A stretch of DNA of 64,000 nucleotides from Falsiruegeria mediterranea M17 (lineage in GTDB: Bacteria; Pseudomonadota; Alphaproteobacteria; Rhodobacterales; Rhodobacteraceae), in the NCBI RefSeq assembly GCF_900302455.1, contig NZ_ONZG01000007.1, positions 1 through 64,000 on the forward strand. The letters are read 5' to 3'. Position numbers and translations under genes: made by a program. Shown one piece after another: positions 37,371 through 46,318 of this stretch. The notes below the pieces were generated by a model. That model ran no database searches. It had not been told where the DNA came from and saw only the letters and a list, made by a program, of their open reading frames with translations. Position 1 is the first letter of the stretch. The number at the start of each line of letters is the position of its first letter.

Positions 37371-38030
37371 TTGCGCGTGCCGGTTCAGATAGTCGTGCAG
37401 ATCGTCAGAGGCCGCAGCTTGCGCGCTGGACAACACTAGGCTGCCCTCCAGCATCGCCTCTTTCATGTTGGGCAACTCGTGCGCGATGCCCTTGTGGCAA
37501 TCGATGCAGGTCTTTTCACCAGTGAACAAAAGCCGCTCATGAAAATCCGCCGCGCGCGGGCTTTGCCGGGTGATATCCATTGACTCGGCCGAGTGGCAGT
37601 TACGGCATTCCAGCGAGTCGTTGGCCTTGAGCCGTGCCCATTCGTGTTGCGCCAGTTCCAATCGTTTCTCGACAAACTTTTCACGCGTGTTGATGGTGCC
37701 GAAAATCTTGCCCCACACCTCTTTGCTGGCTTGCATCTTGCGCGCGATCTTGGGCGTCCATTCATGCGGAACGTGGCAATCAGGGCACGTGGCCCGCACG
37801 CCCGAGCGGTTGGAATAGTGAATGGTTGTCTTCAGCTCGGCAAAAACGTTGTCGCGCATCTCGTGACAGCCGGTACAGAAGGTTTCGGTATTGGTCAGCT
37901 CGAGCGCAGTGTTGAAACCGCCCCAAAAGATGATCCCCATAAGGAAGCCGCCCATCGTCAGCCCGCCCAGGCTGTAATGGACGCTGGGGCGTCTTATCGT
38001 GCCCCAGAGTTTGCGAAGGAAACCCAACAT
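37365..38030 (-). CDS. napC: NapC tetraheme c-type cytochrome
   Basis: The 221-residue protein has one N-terminal membrane anchor (about residues 20-42, [19 protein letters not shown]) and four CxxCH haem sites: CTGCH, CPDCH, CRNCH and CIDCH. NapC takes electrons from membrane quinol and passes them to the periplasmic NapAB reductase. The start overlaps the napB stop by one base. It is the last gene of napEFDABC. The extreme C-terminus lies in a 19-bp repeat. Confidence 0.9.
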   Translation of the reverse strand: MLGFLRKLWGTIRRPSVHYSLGGLTMGGFLMGIIFWGGFNTALELTNTETFCTGCHEMRDNVFAELKTTIHYSNRSGVRATCPDCHVPHEWTPKIARKMQASKEVWGKIFGTINTREKFVEKRLELAQHEWARLKANDSLECRNCHSAESMDITRQSPRAADFHERLLFTGEKTCIDCHKGIAHELPNMKEAMLEGSLVLSSAQAAASDDLHDYLNRHAQH

Positions 38031-38497
38031 CAGTCGCTGCTCCCCTGGTTCTGTTTGACGTATTCAAGCACGCTGTCGATGTCGACAAAGCCGTTTTCCA
38101 CCAGCGCGCGCGCCTCGACCTGAACCACGTGGCATTGATTGCAGAAATACCGACGTGGTGTCACCGAGGCCAGGAACTGATTGTCTCGGCTCATGAAATG
38201 CGTGATCGAGATCATCGGCGCCTGGCTCACCTCGACCGCGGTGCGGCTGTGGCATTGCATGCATTGGTTGGCGTTCAGGTCGATCTGGTAGCCGTCGATC
38301 TTGTGCGGGATCAGCGGCGGCTGCTCGGGGTAGTTGCGCACCTGGCGCAGGTCCGAATTCACCACCTTGGCAATCGCCGGTGGTTCAGCGTTGTCCGCCA
38401 AAGGCGTGCCTGATCGCAGGGTGGCCACATGCTCTTGGGCAAAAGCGGCTCCGGCAAAACTGATGACTGCTGCGGTAATCCATATGTTGCGTGTCAT
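38030..38497 (-). CDS. napB: NapB diheme cytochrome, small subunit of periplasmic nitrate reductase
   Basis: The 155-residue protein has a Sec signal peptide (ending AGAAFA) and two haem sites, CMQCH (C79, C82) and CNQCH (C119, C122). Conserved histidines such as SITHF can act as distal ligands. It delivers electrons from NapC to NapA in the periplasm. The ATG at 38495-38497 starts MTRNIWI; a longer frame adds residues before the signal peptide. It lies two bases after napA. Confidence 0.9.
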   Translation of the reverse strand: MTRNIWITAAVISFAGAAFAQEHVATLRSGTPLADNAEPPAIAKVVNSDLRQVRNYPEQPPLIPHKIDGYQIDLNANQCMQCHSRTAVEVSQAPMISITHFMSRDNQFLASVTPRRYFCNQCHVVQVEARALVENGFVDIDSVLEYVKQNQGSSD

Positions 38498-38499
38498 GA

Positions 38500-41001
38500 T
38501 CAGGCCCCCACTGGTACGACTTTGACCGCACACTTTTTAAAGTCGGTCTGTTTCGACAGCGGATCGGTGGCATCCAACGTGACCTTGTTGATCAACTGTC
38601 GTGCATCAAACCAAGGCACAAAGATCAGACCTTTTGGCGGCTTGTTGCGTCCGCGCGTTTCAACCCGGCTGAGGATATGACCGCGCCGCGATTCCACCTT
38701 GACGGACGAACCCCGTCTAACCCCCATCGCCTCTGCATCATCGGGATGCATGTAAACCAGCGCATCCGGGATCGCCTTGTGCAGTTCGGGGACCCGTTGG
38801 GTCATCGAACCGGAATGCCAATGCTCAAGAACCCGGCCTGTGGCCAACCAGAACGGGTACTCTTCGTCTGGCCGTTCCGGGGCCGGTTCGAACGGCAGCG
38901 CAAAGATGATCGCCTTGCCGTCCTTGTGACCATAGAACTCAAAATCGCTGCCAGCGGTGACATAAGGATCGGACCCCTCCTTGAACCGCCACTTGGTTTC
39001 TTTCCCGTCAACGACCGGCCAACGCAGGCCGCGCACTTCGTGATAAGTATCAAAGGGCGCCAGATCGTGGGCCTTGCCGCGTCCAAACTCGGCATACTCT
39101 TCGAACAGGCCCTTCTGGATGTAGAACCCAAAGTCCTGCGCCTCGTGGTTGGCATAGTCGTCCGAGGTTTGATCCAGCGGATAGGAATCCACTTTGCCGT
39201 TGGCATAGAGCACCTCGTAAAGCGTCTTGCCCTTGTAGTCTGGGTTGGCATCCAGCAACTCGGCAGGCCAAACCTCATCCGTGGTGAAGCGTTTCGAAAA
39301 CTCGACCAGCTGCCACAGGTCCGATTTGGATTCGCCGGGTGCATCGACCAGCTGATGCCAGAACTGCGTCCGACGTTCGGCGTTGCCGTATGCGCCCTCT
39401 TTCTCAACCCACATGGCGGCGGGCAGGATCAGGTCGGCGGCTTCGGCCGTCACGGTTGGATAGGCGTCAGACACCACGATGAAGTTGTCGGGGTTGCGAT
39501 AACCCGGCAGCCCCTCTTCCATCATGTTGGGTGCGGCCTGCATGTTGTTGTTCACCTGCACCCAATAGCAGTTGATGTTGCCATCCTTCAGGTCGCGGTT
39601 CTGTTTCACGGCGTGCGAGCCCACCCAATCCGGCACGCCACCTTCGGGCAGCTTCCAGATCTTTTCCGCCTTCTTGCGGTGCTCGGGGTTGTTCACAACC
39701 ATATCGGCAGGCAGACGGTGCGAGAAGGTTCCGACCTCGCGCGCCGTGCCACAGGCCGAGGGCTGCCCCGTCAGCGAGAACGGCGAGTTACCGGGGGTCG
39801 AGATCTTGCCCGTCAGCAGGTGCAGGTTATAGATCATGTTGTTGACCCAAACCCCGCGCGTGTGCTGGTTTACGCCCATGGTCCACAGCGACATGACCTT
39901 GGTGTCCGGATCGGCATATAGCTTGGCGATCTTTTCCAGTGCGTCCTTGGACACGCCCGACATCTCATGCGCCTTGTCGAGCGTATAGGGCTTCACAAAC
40001 TCGGCGAACTCTTCGAACGTGATCGGATCCGACTTGCCGCTGTCGGGGTTGGCGGCGGCCTGTTGCAGCGGATTTTCCGGGCGCAAGCCATAACCGATGT
40101 CTTGCGCGCCCTTTTTGAAGTTCACGTGCTTGGCGACAAAATCTTTGTTCACCGCGTCGTTTTCGATGATGTAGTTGGCGATGTAGTTGAGGATTGCCAG
40201 GTCGGTCTGCGGCTCAAAGATCGCGGGGATGTCGGCCAGATCAAAGCTGCGGTGCGTGAACGTCGACAGAACCGCGACCTGGACATGCGGATGACCAAAC
40301 CGGCGGTCGGCGATGCGGGTCCACAAGATCGGGTGCATCTCGGCCATGTTCGAGCCCCAGAGCACAAAGGCGTCCGCGTTCTCGAAATCATCGTAACACC
40401 CCATCGGCTCATCAATGCCAAAGGTCCGCATAAAGCCGACAACCGCGCTCGCCATGCAGTGGCGCGCGTTAGGGTCGATGTTGTTCGACCTGAACCCGGC
40501 CTTCATCAGCTTGGACGCGGCGTACCCTTCCCACACGGTCCACTGGCCCGACCCGAACATGCCGATGCCCTTGGGCCCCTTCTCTTTCAAAGTGGCCTTC
40601 CACTTCTCGGCCATAATGTCGAACGCCTCATCCCAGCTGACCGGTTCAAACGCGCCATCCTTGTGGAAGACGCCGTCTTTCTTGCGCAGCAAGGGCTGTG
40701 TCAAGCGGTCCGAGCCGTACATGATCTTGGACAGGAAGTAGCCTTTGACACAGTTGAGGCCCCGGTTCACCTCGGACTTGGCGTCACCATGGCTGGCCAC
40801 CACGCGGCCCGCTTTGGTTGCGACCATGATCGAGCAACCCGTACCACAGAATCTGCAAGGTGCCTTGGACCATTTCAGGTCGGTAAGCTGTGCATCCGTG
40901 ACAAGGTTTTGCGCCGCTGCCGGTATCGGTAGCCCGGCCGCCGCAGCCGCGGCCGCCACGGCCTGGGCTTTGATGACATCGCGTCTGGACAAGTTAGGCA
41001 T
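38500..41001 (-). CDS. napA: NapA, catalytic subunit of periplasmic nitrate reductase
   Basis: The 833-residue protein begins with a Tat signal ([15 protein letters not shown], arginines 6-7). The 4Fe-4S cluster cysteines are C49, C52, C56 and C84, and C182 in ARHCMAS is the expected molybdenum ligand. Bis-MGD binding domains follow, with a C-terminal molydopterin-dinucleotide domain. It reduces nitrate to nitrite in the periplasm. Length is normal. NapD, the signal-peptide chaperone, is encoded just upstream, and NapB and NapC downstream. Confidence 0.94.
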   Translation of the reverse strand: MPNLSRRDVIKAQAVAAAAAAAGLPIPAAAQNLVTDAQLTDLKWSKAPCRFCGTGCSIMVATKAGRVVASHGDAKSEVNRGLNCVKGYFLSKIMYGSDRLTQPLLRKKDGVFHKDGAFEPVSWDEAFDIMAEKWKATLKEKGPKGIGMFGSGQWTVWEGYAASKLMKAGFRSNNIDPNARHCMASAVVGFMRTFGIDEPMGCYDDFENADAFVLWGSNMAEMHPILWTRIADRRFGHPHVQVAVLSTFTHRSFDLADIPAIFEPQTDLAILNYIANYIIENDAVNKDFVAKHVNFKKGAQDIGYGLRPENPLQQAAANPDSGKSDPITFEEFAEFVKPYTLDKAHEMSGVSKDALEKIAKLYADPDTKVMSLWTMGVNQHTRGVWVNNMIYNLHLLTGKISTPGNSPFSLTGQPSACGTAREVGTFSHRLPADMVVNNPEHRKKAEKIWKLPEGGVPDWVGSHAVKQNRDLKDGNINCYWVQVNNNMQAAPNMMEEGLPGYRNPDNFIVVSDAYPTVTAEAADLILPAAMWVEKEGAYGNAERRTQFWHQLVDAPGESKSDLWQLVEFSKRFTTDEVWPAELLDANPDYKGKTLYEVLYANGKVDSYPLDQTSDDYANHEAQDFGFYIQKGLFEEYAEFGRGKAHDLAPFDTYHEVRGLRWPVVDGKETKWRFKEGSDPYVTAGSDFEFYGHKDGKAIIFALPFEPAPERPDEEYPFWLATGRVLEHWHSGSMTQRVPELHKAIPDALVYMHPDDAEAMGVRRGSSVKVESRRGHILSRVETRGRNKPPKGLIFVPWFDARQLINKVTLDATDPLSKQTDFKKCAVKVVPVGA

Positions 41002-41016
41002 TTCAATCTCCCCGAT

Positions 41017-41265
41017 TTAAAGACCTTGTTCTTTTTGGTGATAGACCAGAGCCACGCTGACCACGCCGTCGAGCAGGCTCAGTGAATTCATGTGTTCGAC
41101 GATCACCGCTTCGCTGTCCGTCTCCAGCGTGACGATGATCTTGCCGGTGTCGTCGGTCATGGCGACCTCGGCCCCGTCATGTGTAAGAACCCGAGCACAA
41201 ACCGCATCCAGGTTTGCCGGGTCGGCCCGGAGCAACAGGCTTGAGATATGGATCTCATCCTTCAT
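41017..41265 (-). CDS. napD: NapD chaperone for NapA
   Basis: The 82-residue cytoplasmic protein matches NapD: EIHISSLLLRADPANLDAV, VLTHDGAEVAMTDDTGKIIV and LSLLDGVVSVALVYHQ. NapD binds the Tat signal of NapA and guides its maturation. The ATG at 41263-41265 gives the family's usual length; the longer upstream frame is the reading-frame shadow of napF. It overlaps the napF end by 11 bases. Confidence 0.85.
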   Translation of the reverse strand: MKDEIHISSLLLRADPANLDAVCARVLTHDGAEVAMTDDTGKIIVTLETDSEAVIVEHMNSLSLLDGVVSVALVYHQKEQGL

Positions 41266-41758
41266 GACCGGCCTCCTCGATGTGTTCGCCAAGTGTGATG
41301 GCATCCGTTGGGCAAAGCGGCAGGCAGGCACCGCAGCCGGTGCAAGCGTCTTGGTTGATTGCGATACGTCCCACGGGCCGCACCCGCAGGTCCAGACGCA
41401 AGGCCGATCGATCGCAAATGTCGGTGCACAGCTGGCAACCGATCCCCATCGACAGCATGCACCCGTCCGAAATCTGCGCAACCAACGCCCATGGAGGATC
41501 GGATATGTCGGAAAAAACCGGTTCGGGACAGGCCTGCGCGCAAGCCCTGCAGAAGGTGCAGGCCCCAACGTTGAAATCCACCACGGGCGTGTTGCCAGGC
41601 CCCGGCTTCAGGATCGCCTCGGGGCAGGCATCAATGCAGCGGCTGCAGCTGGTGCAGTCCGATTTGATCGAGGTCTCGCTGGACCATGGCGGTCGAAAGT
41701 CTGCCGACCGACCCGTTAGTGCCTTGCGAAAGCTGGGGGAACGAGCCTGAATGGACAT
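41255..41758 (-). CDS. napF: NapF iron-sulfur protein
   Basis: The 167-residue protein has four ferredoxin-type cysteine clusters: CTSCSRCIDACP, CTFCRACAQACP, CQLCTDICD and CTGCGACLPLCP. NapF is a cytoplasmic Fe-S protein thought to help assemble or activate NapA. It lies nine bases after napE and overlaps napD. The length is typical. Confidence 0.88.
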   Translation of the reverse strand: MSIQARSPSFRKALTGRSADFRPPWSSETSIKSDCTSCSRCIDACPEAILKPGPGNTPVVDFNVGACTFCRACAQACPEPVFSDISDPPWALVAQISDGCMLSMGIGCQLCTDICDRSALRLDLRVRPVGRIAINQDACTGCGACLPLCPTDAITLGEHIEEAGHEG

Positions 41759-41767
41759 TTCTTCTTT

Positions 41768-41944
41768 CTAGCCGGTGGGCGGCCCATAAAACATTTGCAG
41801 GATCCAAACGAAAAAGCCCCACCCGCCCACGATGGCGACGGCAAGTGCGGGGGCAAGAACAACAGCAAGTATCAGGAACGCCGTGCGCTCATCCGATTTG
41901 TTCGAGCGCGCTGGATCATCTTGGAAGTCCGGAGTATCTGACAT
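41768..41944 (-). CDS. napE: NapE small membrane protein
   Basis: A 58-codon gene, easily overlooked for its size. The product starts MSDTPDFQDDPARSNKSDER, then has one membrane helix (TAFLILAVVLAPALAVAIVG) and the family-typical GGWGFFVWILQMFYGPP end. NapE is a small inner-membrane subunit found first in many alphaproteobacterial nap operons; its role is not well known. It sits nine bases upstream of napF in the same direction, giving the order napEFDABC. Confidence 0.85.
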   Translation of the reverse strand: MSDTPDFQDDPARSNKSDERTAFLILAVVLAPALAVAIVGGWGFFVWILQMFYGPPTG

Positions 41945-41998
41945 AACACCTTAACCTCTTCAAATATGATGGATCGAGGTTACAACGAGTCCGGTAGA

Positions 41999-42015
41999 TG
42001 TCAAAGCTTTTGACA
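41999..42015. promoter_or_regulatory. Near-palindrome 55 bp upstream of napE
   Basis: TGTCAAAGCTTTTGACA has 7-bp perfect arms (TGTCAAA/TTTGACA). It is the outward arrangement of GTCAA/TTGAC, so it is not a standard FNR site. It may be an operator of another regulator of the nap operon. The binding protein is unknown. Confidence 0.4.
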
Positions 42016-42133
42016 ACCGACGATACCGAACTGATGAGCGCCCAACCTACGATGCGTTCCAAGGATATTTCGACCTGACAGAGATCGTTCTGTTTCGTTT
42101 GCTTGAGAAACGCACAGATGCGGGCCACGCGAA

Positions 42134-42147
42134 TTGACACAGATCAA
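42134..42147. promoter_or_regulatory. FNR/FnrL/Dnr-type binding site upstream of the nap operon
   Basis: TTGAC-ACAG-ATCAA fits the Crp-Fnr-family consensus TTGAY-N4-RTCAA exactly. It lies 190 bp before napE, a plausible distance if the transcript starts well upstream. It would tie nitrate reductase to low oxygen or nitric oxide. The regulator gene is not in the window. Confidence 0.5.
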
Positions 42148-42252
42148 GTGTTCGAATTTAGGGCAACACATTCATTTTAATGAAGGAAACTGCAGATACC
42201 CCCGTCGTTTCAGACGAGGGATGCAGCTCAGAACTTGCGTATGTGAGAAAAG

Positions 42253-42329
42253 TGGTCGGGGCGGCGAGATTCGAACTCACGACCCCCTGTACCCAAAACA
42301 GGTGCGCTACCAGACTGCGCCACGCCCCG
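42253..42329 (-). tRNA. tRNA-Pro (anticodon TGG)
   Basis: 77 nt with encoded CCA. The acceptor CGGGGCG pairs with CGCCCCG, the anticodon stem CCTGT/ACAGG encloses TTTGGGT with anticodon TGG, and the T-arm GTGAGTTCGAATCTCGC is canonical. It decodes CCN codons, mainly CCA. Confidence 0.95.
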
Positions 42330-42372
42330 GACCGTGCGCCTTCCTAGCGGGGTTGATCTGATTTGAAAACCC

Positions 42373-42846
42373 CTAACAAGGCCATGCAGCGGGTCCATTT
42401 GAAAAAACTTCGTGACGCAGAACAGTTCCGTTGGAAATTCCGTAGCGCGCGGCCAATCCGGCGTTGATTTCCAAGACGGAATAGACCTGATCGCCGCCGG
42501 GAATAGGCGTCTCATCCCCCGGAATCGCGCCCTGATGGACCCTGGTCACGGTGCCGGTTTTGTCGACAAAGATCATGTCGAGAGGAATCAGCGTATTCTT
42601 CATCCAGAAAGCCACGCGCTGCGGCTGCTCAAAAACAAAGAGCATCCCAGCTCGCGACGCCAGATGGTCGCGGAACATCAACCCGCGCGACCGCTCTTCC
42701 GGTGTCTGCGCAAGCTCGATGTTGAACCGGATTTCGGCTTGATCGTTCTTGAGGGTGACGACGTTCGCCTGACAGGCGGCTGTCACCGAAGAAACGGCGC
42801 CGACAAACAGAAACATCACCAGCACCATAACTCGGTAAAACAACAC
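42373..42846 (-). CDS. DUF192-family secreted protein
   Basis: The 157-residue protein has a signal peptide (YRVMVLVMFLFVGAVSSVTA) and a DUF192 domain: IELAQTPEERSRGLMFRDHL, MLFVFEQPQRVAFWMKNTLI, PLDMIFVDKTGTV and YSVLEINAGLAARYGI. The function of this family is not established. The GTG start at 42844-42846 comes directly after the stop of the double cold-shock gene, with GAGGA just upstream, so the pair is translationally coupled. An ATG six codons later is an alternative. Confidence 0.75.
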   Translation of the reverse strand: MLFYRVMVLVMFLFVGAVSSVTAACQANVVTLKNDQAEIRFNIELAQTPEERSRGLMFRDHLASRAGMLFVFEQPQRVAFWMKNTLIPLDMIFVDKTGTVTRVHQGAIPGDETPIPGGDQVYSVLEINAGLAARYGISNGTVLRHEVFSNGPAAWPC

Positions 42847-43383
42847 TTAGTCCTCGTCTTGGGTGACTGCCGCTTCCCATGCCAGCACTTCGGCGGCCAT
42901 CCGGCCCCGTTTGCCGTCAATAACACGCATGGCCAACGCTTCGCCCGGCTGCAAGTCTGCCAAACCGGATTGGCGCAATACTTCGATATGAAGGAACACA
43001 TCCTCGGACCGGCCAAAGACATTGGCAAAGCCGAACCCCTTGCCCTTGTCGAACCACTTTACGCGCGCAGGCTCCAGTTCGGCACTTTCCATTGCCTCGG
43101 CGTCGAGTTCAGCAAAATCCGCAAGGACGGCCGCTTCCCCACGCTCGGGCGGTGCAATCGAAATCACCTCTACGGCTTGGACACCACGTTCTGTGCGGTG
43201 GGTCACAATCTCGATCTGGGCACCGTCGGCGACCGAGCTTTGCCCGAAATTTCGCAGCACGTTCACATGTAACAGAATGTCGGGGCCACCATCGTTTGAC
43301 ACGACAAATCCGTACCCTTTTGCGGGGTCGAACCATTTCACGTGGCCATTCACGTGGTACATACTGCTTAGATCTTCAGCCAC
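42847..43383 (-). CDS. Protein with two cold-shock domains
   Basis: The 178-residue protein holds two cold-shock folds. The first is about residues 8-70 (NGHVKWFDPAKGYGFVVSND, then ILLHVNVL). The second is about 105-170 (ARVKWFDKGKGFGFANVFG, then VFLHIEVL). Both keep the RNP1/RNP2 aromatic pattern for single-stranded nucleic acid binding, separated by an acidic Glu/Ala-rich linker. The GTG at 43381-43383 has GGAAGA upstream; an ATG at 43360-43362 would also give a whole first domain. It is coupled to the DUF192 gene. An RNA-chaperone role is inferred. Confidence 0.8.
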   Translation of the reverse strand: MAEDLSSMYHVNGHVKWFDPAKGYGFVVSNDGGPDILLHVNVLRNFGQSSVADGAQIEIVTHRTERGVQAVEVISIAPPERGEAAVLADFAELDAEAMESAELEPARVKWFDKGKGFGFANVFGRSEDVFLHIEVLRQSGLADLQPGEALAMRVIDGKRGRMAAEVLAWEAAVTQDED

Positions 43384-43509
43384 TGCTCTTCCATTGCGGA
43401 GTGTTAGTTAACAATATTTCAGGCCCTTGATGTGCCGGATTTTGCATCCGGAATTCAAGCGAAAAAACATGTTTCATATCAACATGTTGCATTTCACGAC
43501 ACGTGAACA

Positions 43510-44115
43510 TCATGGATTTAGACGCTGCACTGACCATCTTCCCCCCGAATTTTCCCTCGTCCAGGCGAACCTGTCATGTAGTCTAAACGCACCGTCGGCC
43601 CAGAGCTCAATGTGGCTCGGCTTCAGGCGGTATCCCCCCCAAAATGGCGGCCGCGACGGATTGGTCCCATGTCTGGCAGTCACCTTGGCCACTTCAGCCA
43701 CAAGCGAAGCCCGGCTGCTGAGCGGTCGTGACTGCTGCGACGCCCAAGCGCCCAAACGGCTTTTCAGCGAGCGGGACGCATAATAGGCATCCGCTTGCGG
43801 GCCATCTTCGCGTGTAATCTCGCCCCGCACCCGAACCTGGCGCCGGAGCGATTTCCAGTGCATCACAAAGCCCGCTTTGCCAGCGGCATCCAACTCGACG
43901 CCTTTTGCACTTTCGTAGTTAGTGTAAAACACAAAAGCGTCATCTTCAATTTCCTTGAGCAACACCATGCGCACATTGGGCAGCCCGTTGGCGTCCACGG
44001 TGGCAAGCGCGATTGCATTGGGATCATTGGGTTCCGTGCCTTCAGCCTCAGACAGCCAACGGCGTGCGATTACAAACGGGTCATCACCCGCAAAGATGCC
44101 TTCGCGATCAGTCAT
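43510..44115 (-). CDS. pdxH: Pyridoxamine 5'-phosphate oxidase
   Basis: The 201-residue protein matches Pdx[21 protein letters not shown] (FMN phosphate region), [38 protein letters not shown] and the C-terminal [14 protein letters not shown] with RLHDR. It oxidises PNP or PMP to pyridoxal phosphate with FMN. The start at 44115 follows GGGGATGGA; an upstream ATG at 44133 would add six residues. It is divergent from fabI. Confidence 0.87.
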   Translation of the reverse strand: MTDREGIFAGDDPFVIARRWLSEAEGTEPNDPNAIALATVDANGLPNVRMVLLKEIEDDAFVFYTNYESAKGVELDAAGKAGFVMHWKSLRRQVRVRGEITREDGPQADAYYASRSLKSRLGAWASQQSRPLSSRASLVAEVAKVTARHGTNPSRPPFWGGYRLKPSHIELWADGAFRLHDRFAWTRENSGGRWSVQRLNP

Positions 44116-44253
44116 TCCATCCCCATAGTCCATCCAAGAATGACACTAGGCTTAACCCTATCGCCCGGCAAGCCCTGCTCGCACCCTTGAAGCTGACAAA
44201 TCAATCGCCTAAACCAAACGGCACACAACGCGACGTTAGGCGGAGAACCGAAC

Positions 44254-45057
44254 ATGTCAAATCAGCTGATGGCCGGAAAACGCGGCCTCATCATGGGACT
44301 GGCGAATGACAAATCAATCGCGTGGGGCATCGCAAAAGCGCTCGCCGACGCGGGGGCAGACCTGGCATTCTCATACCAGGGTGACGCGCTCAAGAAACGT
44401 GTCGACCCATTGGCGGCTCAATTGGGCAGCGAGATCGTTCTGCCCTGTGACGTCGGCGACGAGGCCTCGATTGACGGCCTGTTCAACGCGCTTGAGGAAA
44501 AATGGGGCAAACTGGATTTCATCGTCCATGCTATCGGCTTTTCCGACAAGAACGAGTTGCGCGGACGCTATGTCGACACCAGCCGGGCTAATTTCCAGCT
44601 CACCATGGATATCTCGGTCTATTCCTTCACCGCCGTTGCAGCACGGGCCGAAAAGATGATGGACGCGGGCGGCTCGATGCTGACGCTGACATATTACGGC
44701 GCCGAACAGGTGATGCCGCATTACAACGTCATGGGCGTGGCCAAGGCGGCACTGGAGGCTTCGGTGAAGTACCTGGCCGAGGATCTGGGCAAGGACGGCA
44801 TCCGCGTCAACGCCATTTCCGCCGGTCCGATCAAGACCTTGGCCGCAAGCGGCATCGGCGATTTCCGCTATATCATGAAGTGGAACGAATACAACTCGCC
44901 CCTGCGTCGCAACGTGACCATCGATGACGTCGGCAATTCGGCGCTTTACCTGCTGTCGGATCTGAGTGCCGGTGTCACCGGTGAAAATCTGCACGTCGAT
45001 GCGGGGTATCATGTGGTCGGCATGAAGGCGGTCGACGCCCCCGACATCTCAAAGTAA
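44254..45057 (+). CDS. fabI: Enoyl-[acyl-carrier-protein] reductase (NADH)
   Basis: The 267-residue protein is FabI of the SDR superfamily: the cofactor stretch GKRGLIMGLANDKSIAWGIA, FIVHAIGFSDKNELRGRY, and the catalytic Tyr-x6-Lys in YNVMGVAKAALEASVKYLAED. ISAGPIKTLAASGI is the substrate loop. It carries out the last reduction of fatty-acid elongation. GGCGGAGA lies upstream of the ATG. A LysE-type gene starts seven bases later, so they may be co-transcribed. Confidence 0.92.
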   Translation: MSNQLMAGKRGLIMGLANDKSIAWGIAKALADAGADLAFSYQGDALKKRVDPLAAQLGSEIVLPCDVGDEASIDGLFNALEEKWGKLDFIVHAIGFSDKNELRGRYVDTSRANFQLTMDISVYSFTAVAARAEKMMDAGGSMLTLTYYGAEQVMPHYNVMGVAKAALEASVKYLAEDLGKDGIRVNAISAGPIKTLAASGIGDFRYIMKWNEYNSPLRRNVTIDDVGNSALYLLSDLSAGVTGENLHVDAGYHVVGMKAVDAPDISK

Positions 45058-45064
45058 GCGCGAC

Positions 45065-45679
45065 ATGACTCTCGCTGCGTTTCTGGCAACTTGGGCCGTT
45101 TGCTTGCTGGCGGCGGTCAGCCCCGGCCCTGCCGTCCTGATGGCTGCCCGCGTCGGTCTGGCCGAAGGGTTCAGAACAGGGTTCGCCCTGGCCGCAGGCA
45201 TTGGCGTAGGTGCCGTGGCCTGGGCCGCTGCAGCGCTCTTTGGGCTGTCTCTGTTGTTCGAATACGCGCCAATGCTGCTGACGGCCCTCAAGATCGGAGG
45301 GGCTGCCTTTCTGATCTGGCTGGCCATCTCGATGTGGCGTCATGCGGATGAACCAATTGCCGAGCCTGATCCCACAGCGACGCCCCGTTCGGTCTGGTCG
45401 GCCTTTCGGCTGGGTGTGCTGACGCAGTTTGCCAATCCAAAACCGGCGGTGTTCTTCGGTGCTGTCTTTGTCGGCATGGTTCCAGCCGAAACGCCCACCT
45501 GGACACTTGCCGCCCTTCTCTTTTGCATTTTCCTGGGCGAAACGCTCTGGAATGCACTTGTGGCCCGGCTTTTCGCCCTTGAGAAAACGCGCCGCTTCTA
45601 TATGACCCTCAAACACCTGATCGATCGCACCTTTGGTGGGCTTCTGGCCCTGCTCGCAGCAAAGGTTGCGGCCACCTGA
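45065..45679 (+). CDS. LysE-family exporter
   Basis: The 204-residue membrane protein has about six helices and the LysE/RhtB opening [24 protein letters not shown], followed by [16 protein letters not shown] and [22 protein letters not shown]. The family exports amino acids such as lysine or homoserine, but the substrate here is unknown. It is close behind fabI on the same strand and in front of gpt. Confidence 0.8.
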   Translation: MTLAAFLATWAVCLLAAVSPGPAVLMAARVGLAEGFRTGFALAAGIGVGAVAWAAAALFGLSLLFEYAPMLLTALKIGGAAFLIWLAISMWRHADEPIAEPDPTATPRSVWSAFRLGVLTQFANPKPAVFFGAVFVGMVPAETPTWTLAALLFCIFLGETLWNALVARLFALEKTRRFYMTLKHLIDRTFGGLLALLAAKVAAT

Positions 45680-45707
45680 CGCCACTATCCAGCGGGGAGC
45701 AAGAACC

Positions 45708-46211
45708 ATGACCGACCGTCTGCCACACGAAAAAGGGTTCCACATCAGCTGGGACCAAATCCACCGCGACAGCCGCGCCCTGGCCTGGCGCCTGGACGGT
45801 CAAGGCCCGGACGAGGGTGGTTGGCGCGCGATTGTTGCCATCACACGCGGCGGTCTGGCCCCAGCCATGATCATCGCGCGCGAGCTGGATATCCGCACTG
45901 TCGACACCATCAGCGTCAAATCCTATCACCATCAGGATCAAGGCATGGCGGAGGTGCTGAAATCTCCCGACGCCGATCTGATGGGTGACGGTGAGGGTAT
46001 TCTGATCATCGACGATCTGGTCGACAGCGGCAAAACCCTTGAACTGGTACGCGAGCTGTTTCCCAAGGCCCATTTCGCCACGGTCTATGCCAAACCCAAA
46101 GGCCGCCCGATGGTCGATACCTTCATTACCGAGGTGAGCCAGGACACCTGGATCTTTTTCCCGTGGGACATGGCGCTGCAGTACGTCGAACCCTATCGTG
46201 GCACTGATTGA
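45708..46211 (+). CDS. gpt: Xanthine(-guanine) phosphoribosyltransferase
   Basis: The 167-residue protein has the PRPP-binding loop [18 protein letters not shown] and the upstream [20 protein letters not shown] typical of Gpt-like purine salvage enzymes. [14 protein letters not shown] near the end matches XGPRT. It makes XMP or GMP from the free base. GGGGAGC precedes the ATG at 45708; a longer frame is not conserved. Confidence 0.82.
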   Translation: MTDRLPHEKGFHISWDQIHRDSRALAWRLDGQGPDEGGWRAIVAITRGGLAPAMIIARELDIRTVDTISVKSYHHQDQGMAEVLKSPDADLMGDGEGILIIDDLVDSGKTLELVRELFPKAHFATVYAKPKGRPMVDTFITEVSQDTWIFFPWDMALQYVEPYRGTD

Positions 46212-46318
46212 TCCAAACCGCCGCTTTGGTGAACCCAAGCCGCATACCCAAGAATAAATCAAAGCGCGCTGCAGTTTCCCGTATTAGCGGTGCGAAATTG
46301 GACAACAGGATCACCAAT

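Larger units (their letters stand above)
41945..42252. other. 308-bp nap promoter region
   Basis: No gene is supported. The region holds the FNR/Dnr-type site at 42134-42147 and a near-palindrome at 41999-42015, and ends at tRNA-Pro. Confidence 0.5.
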
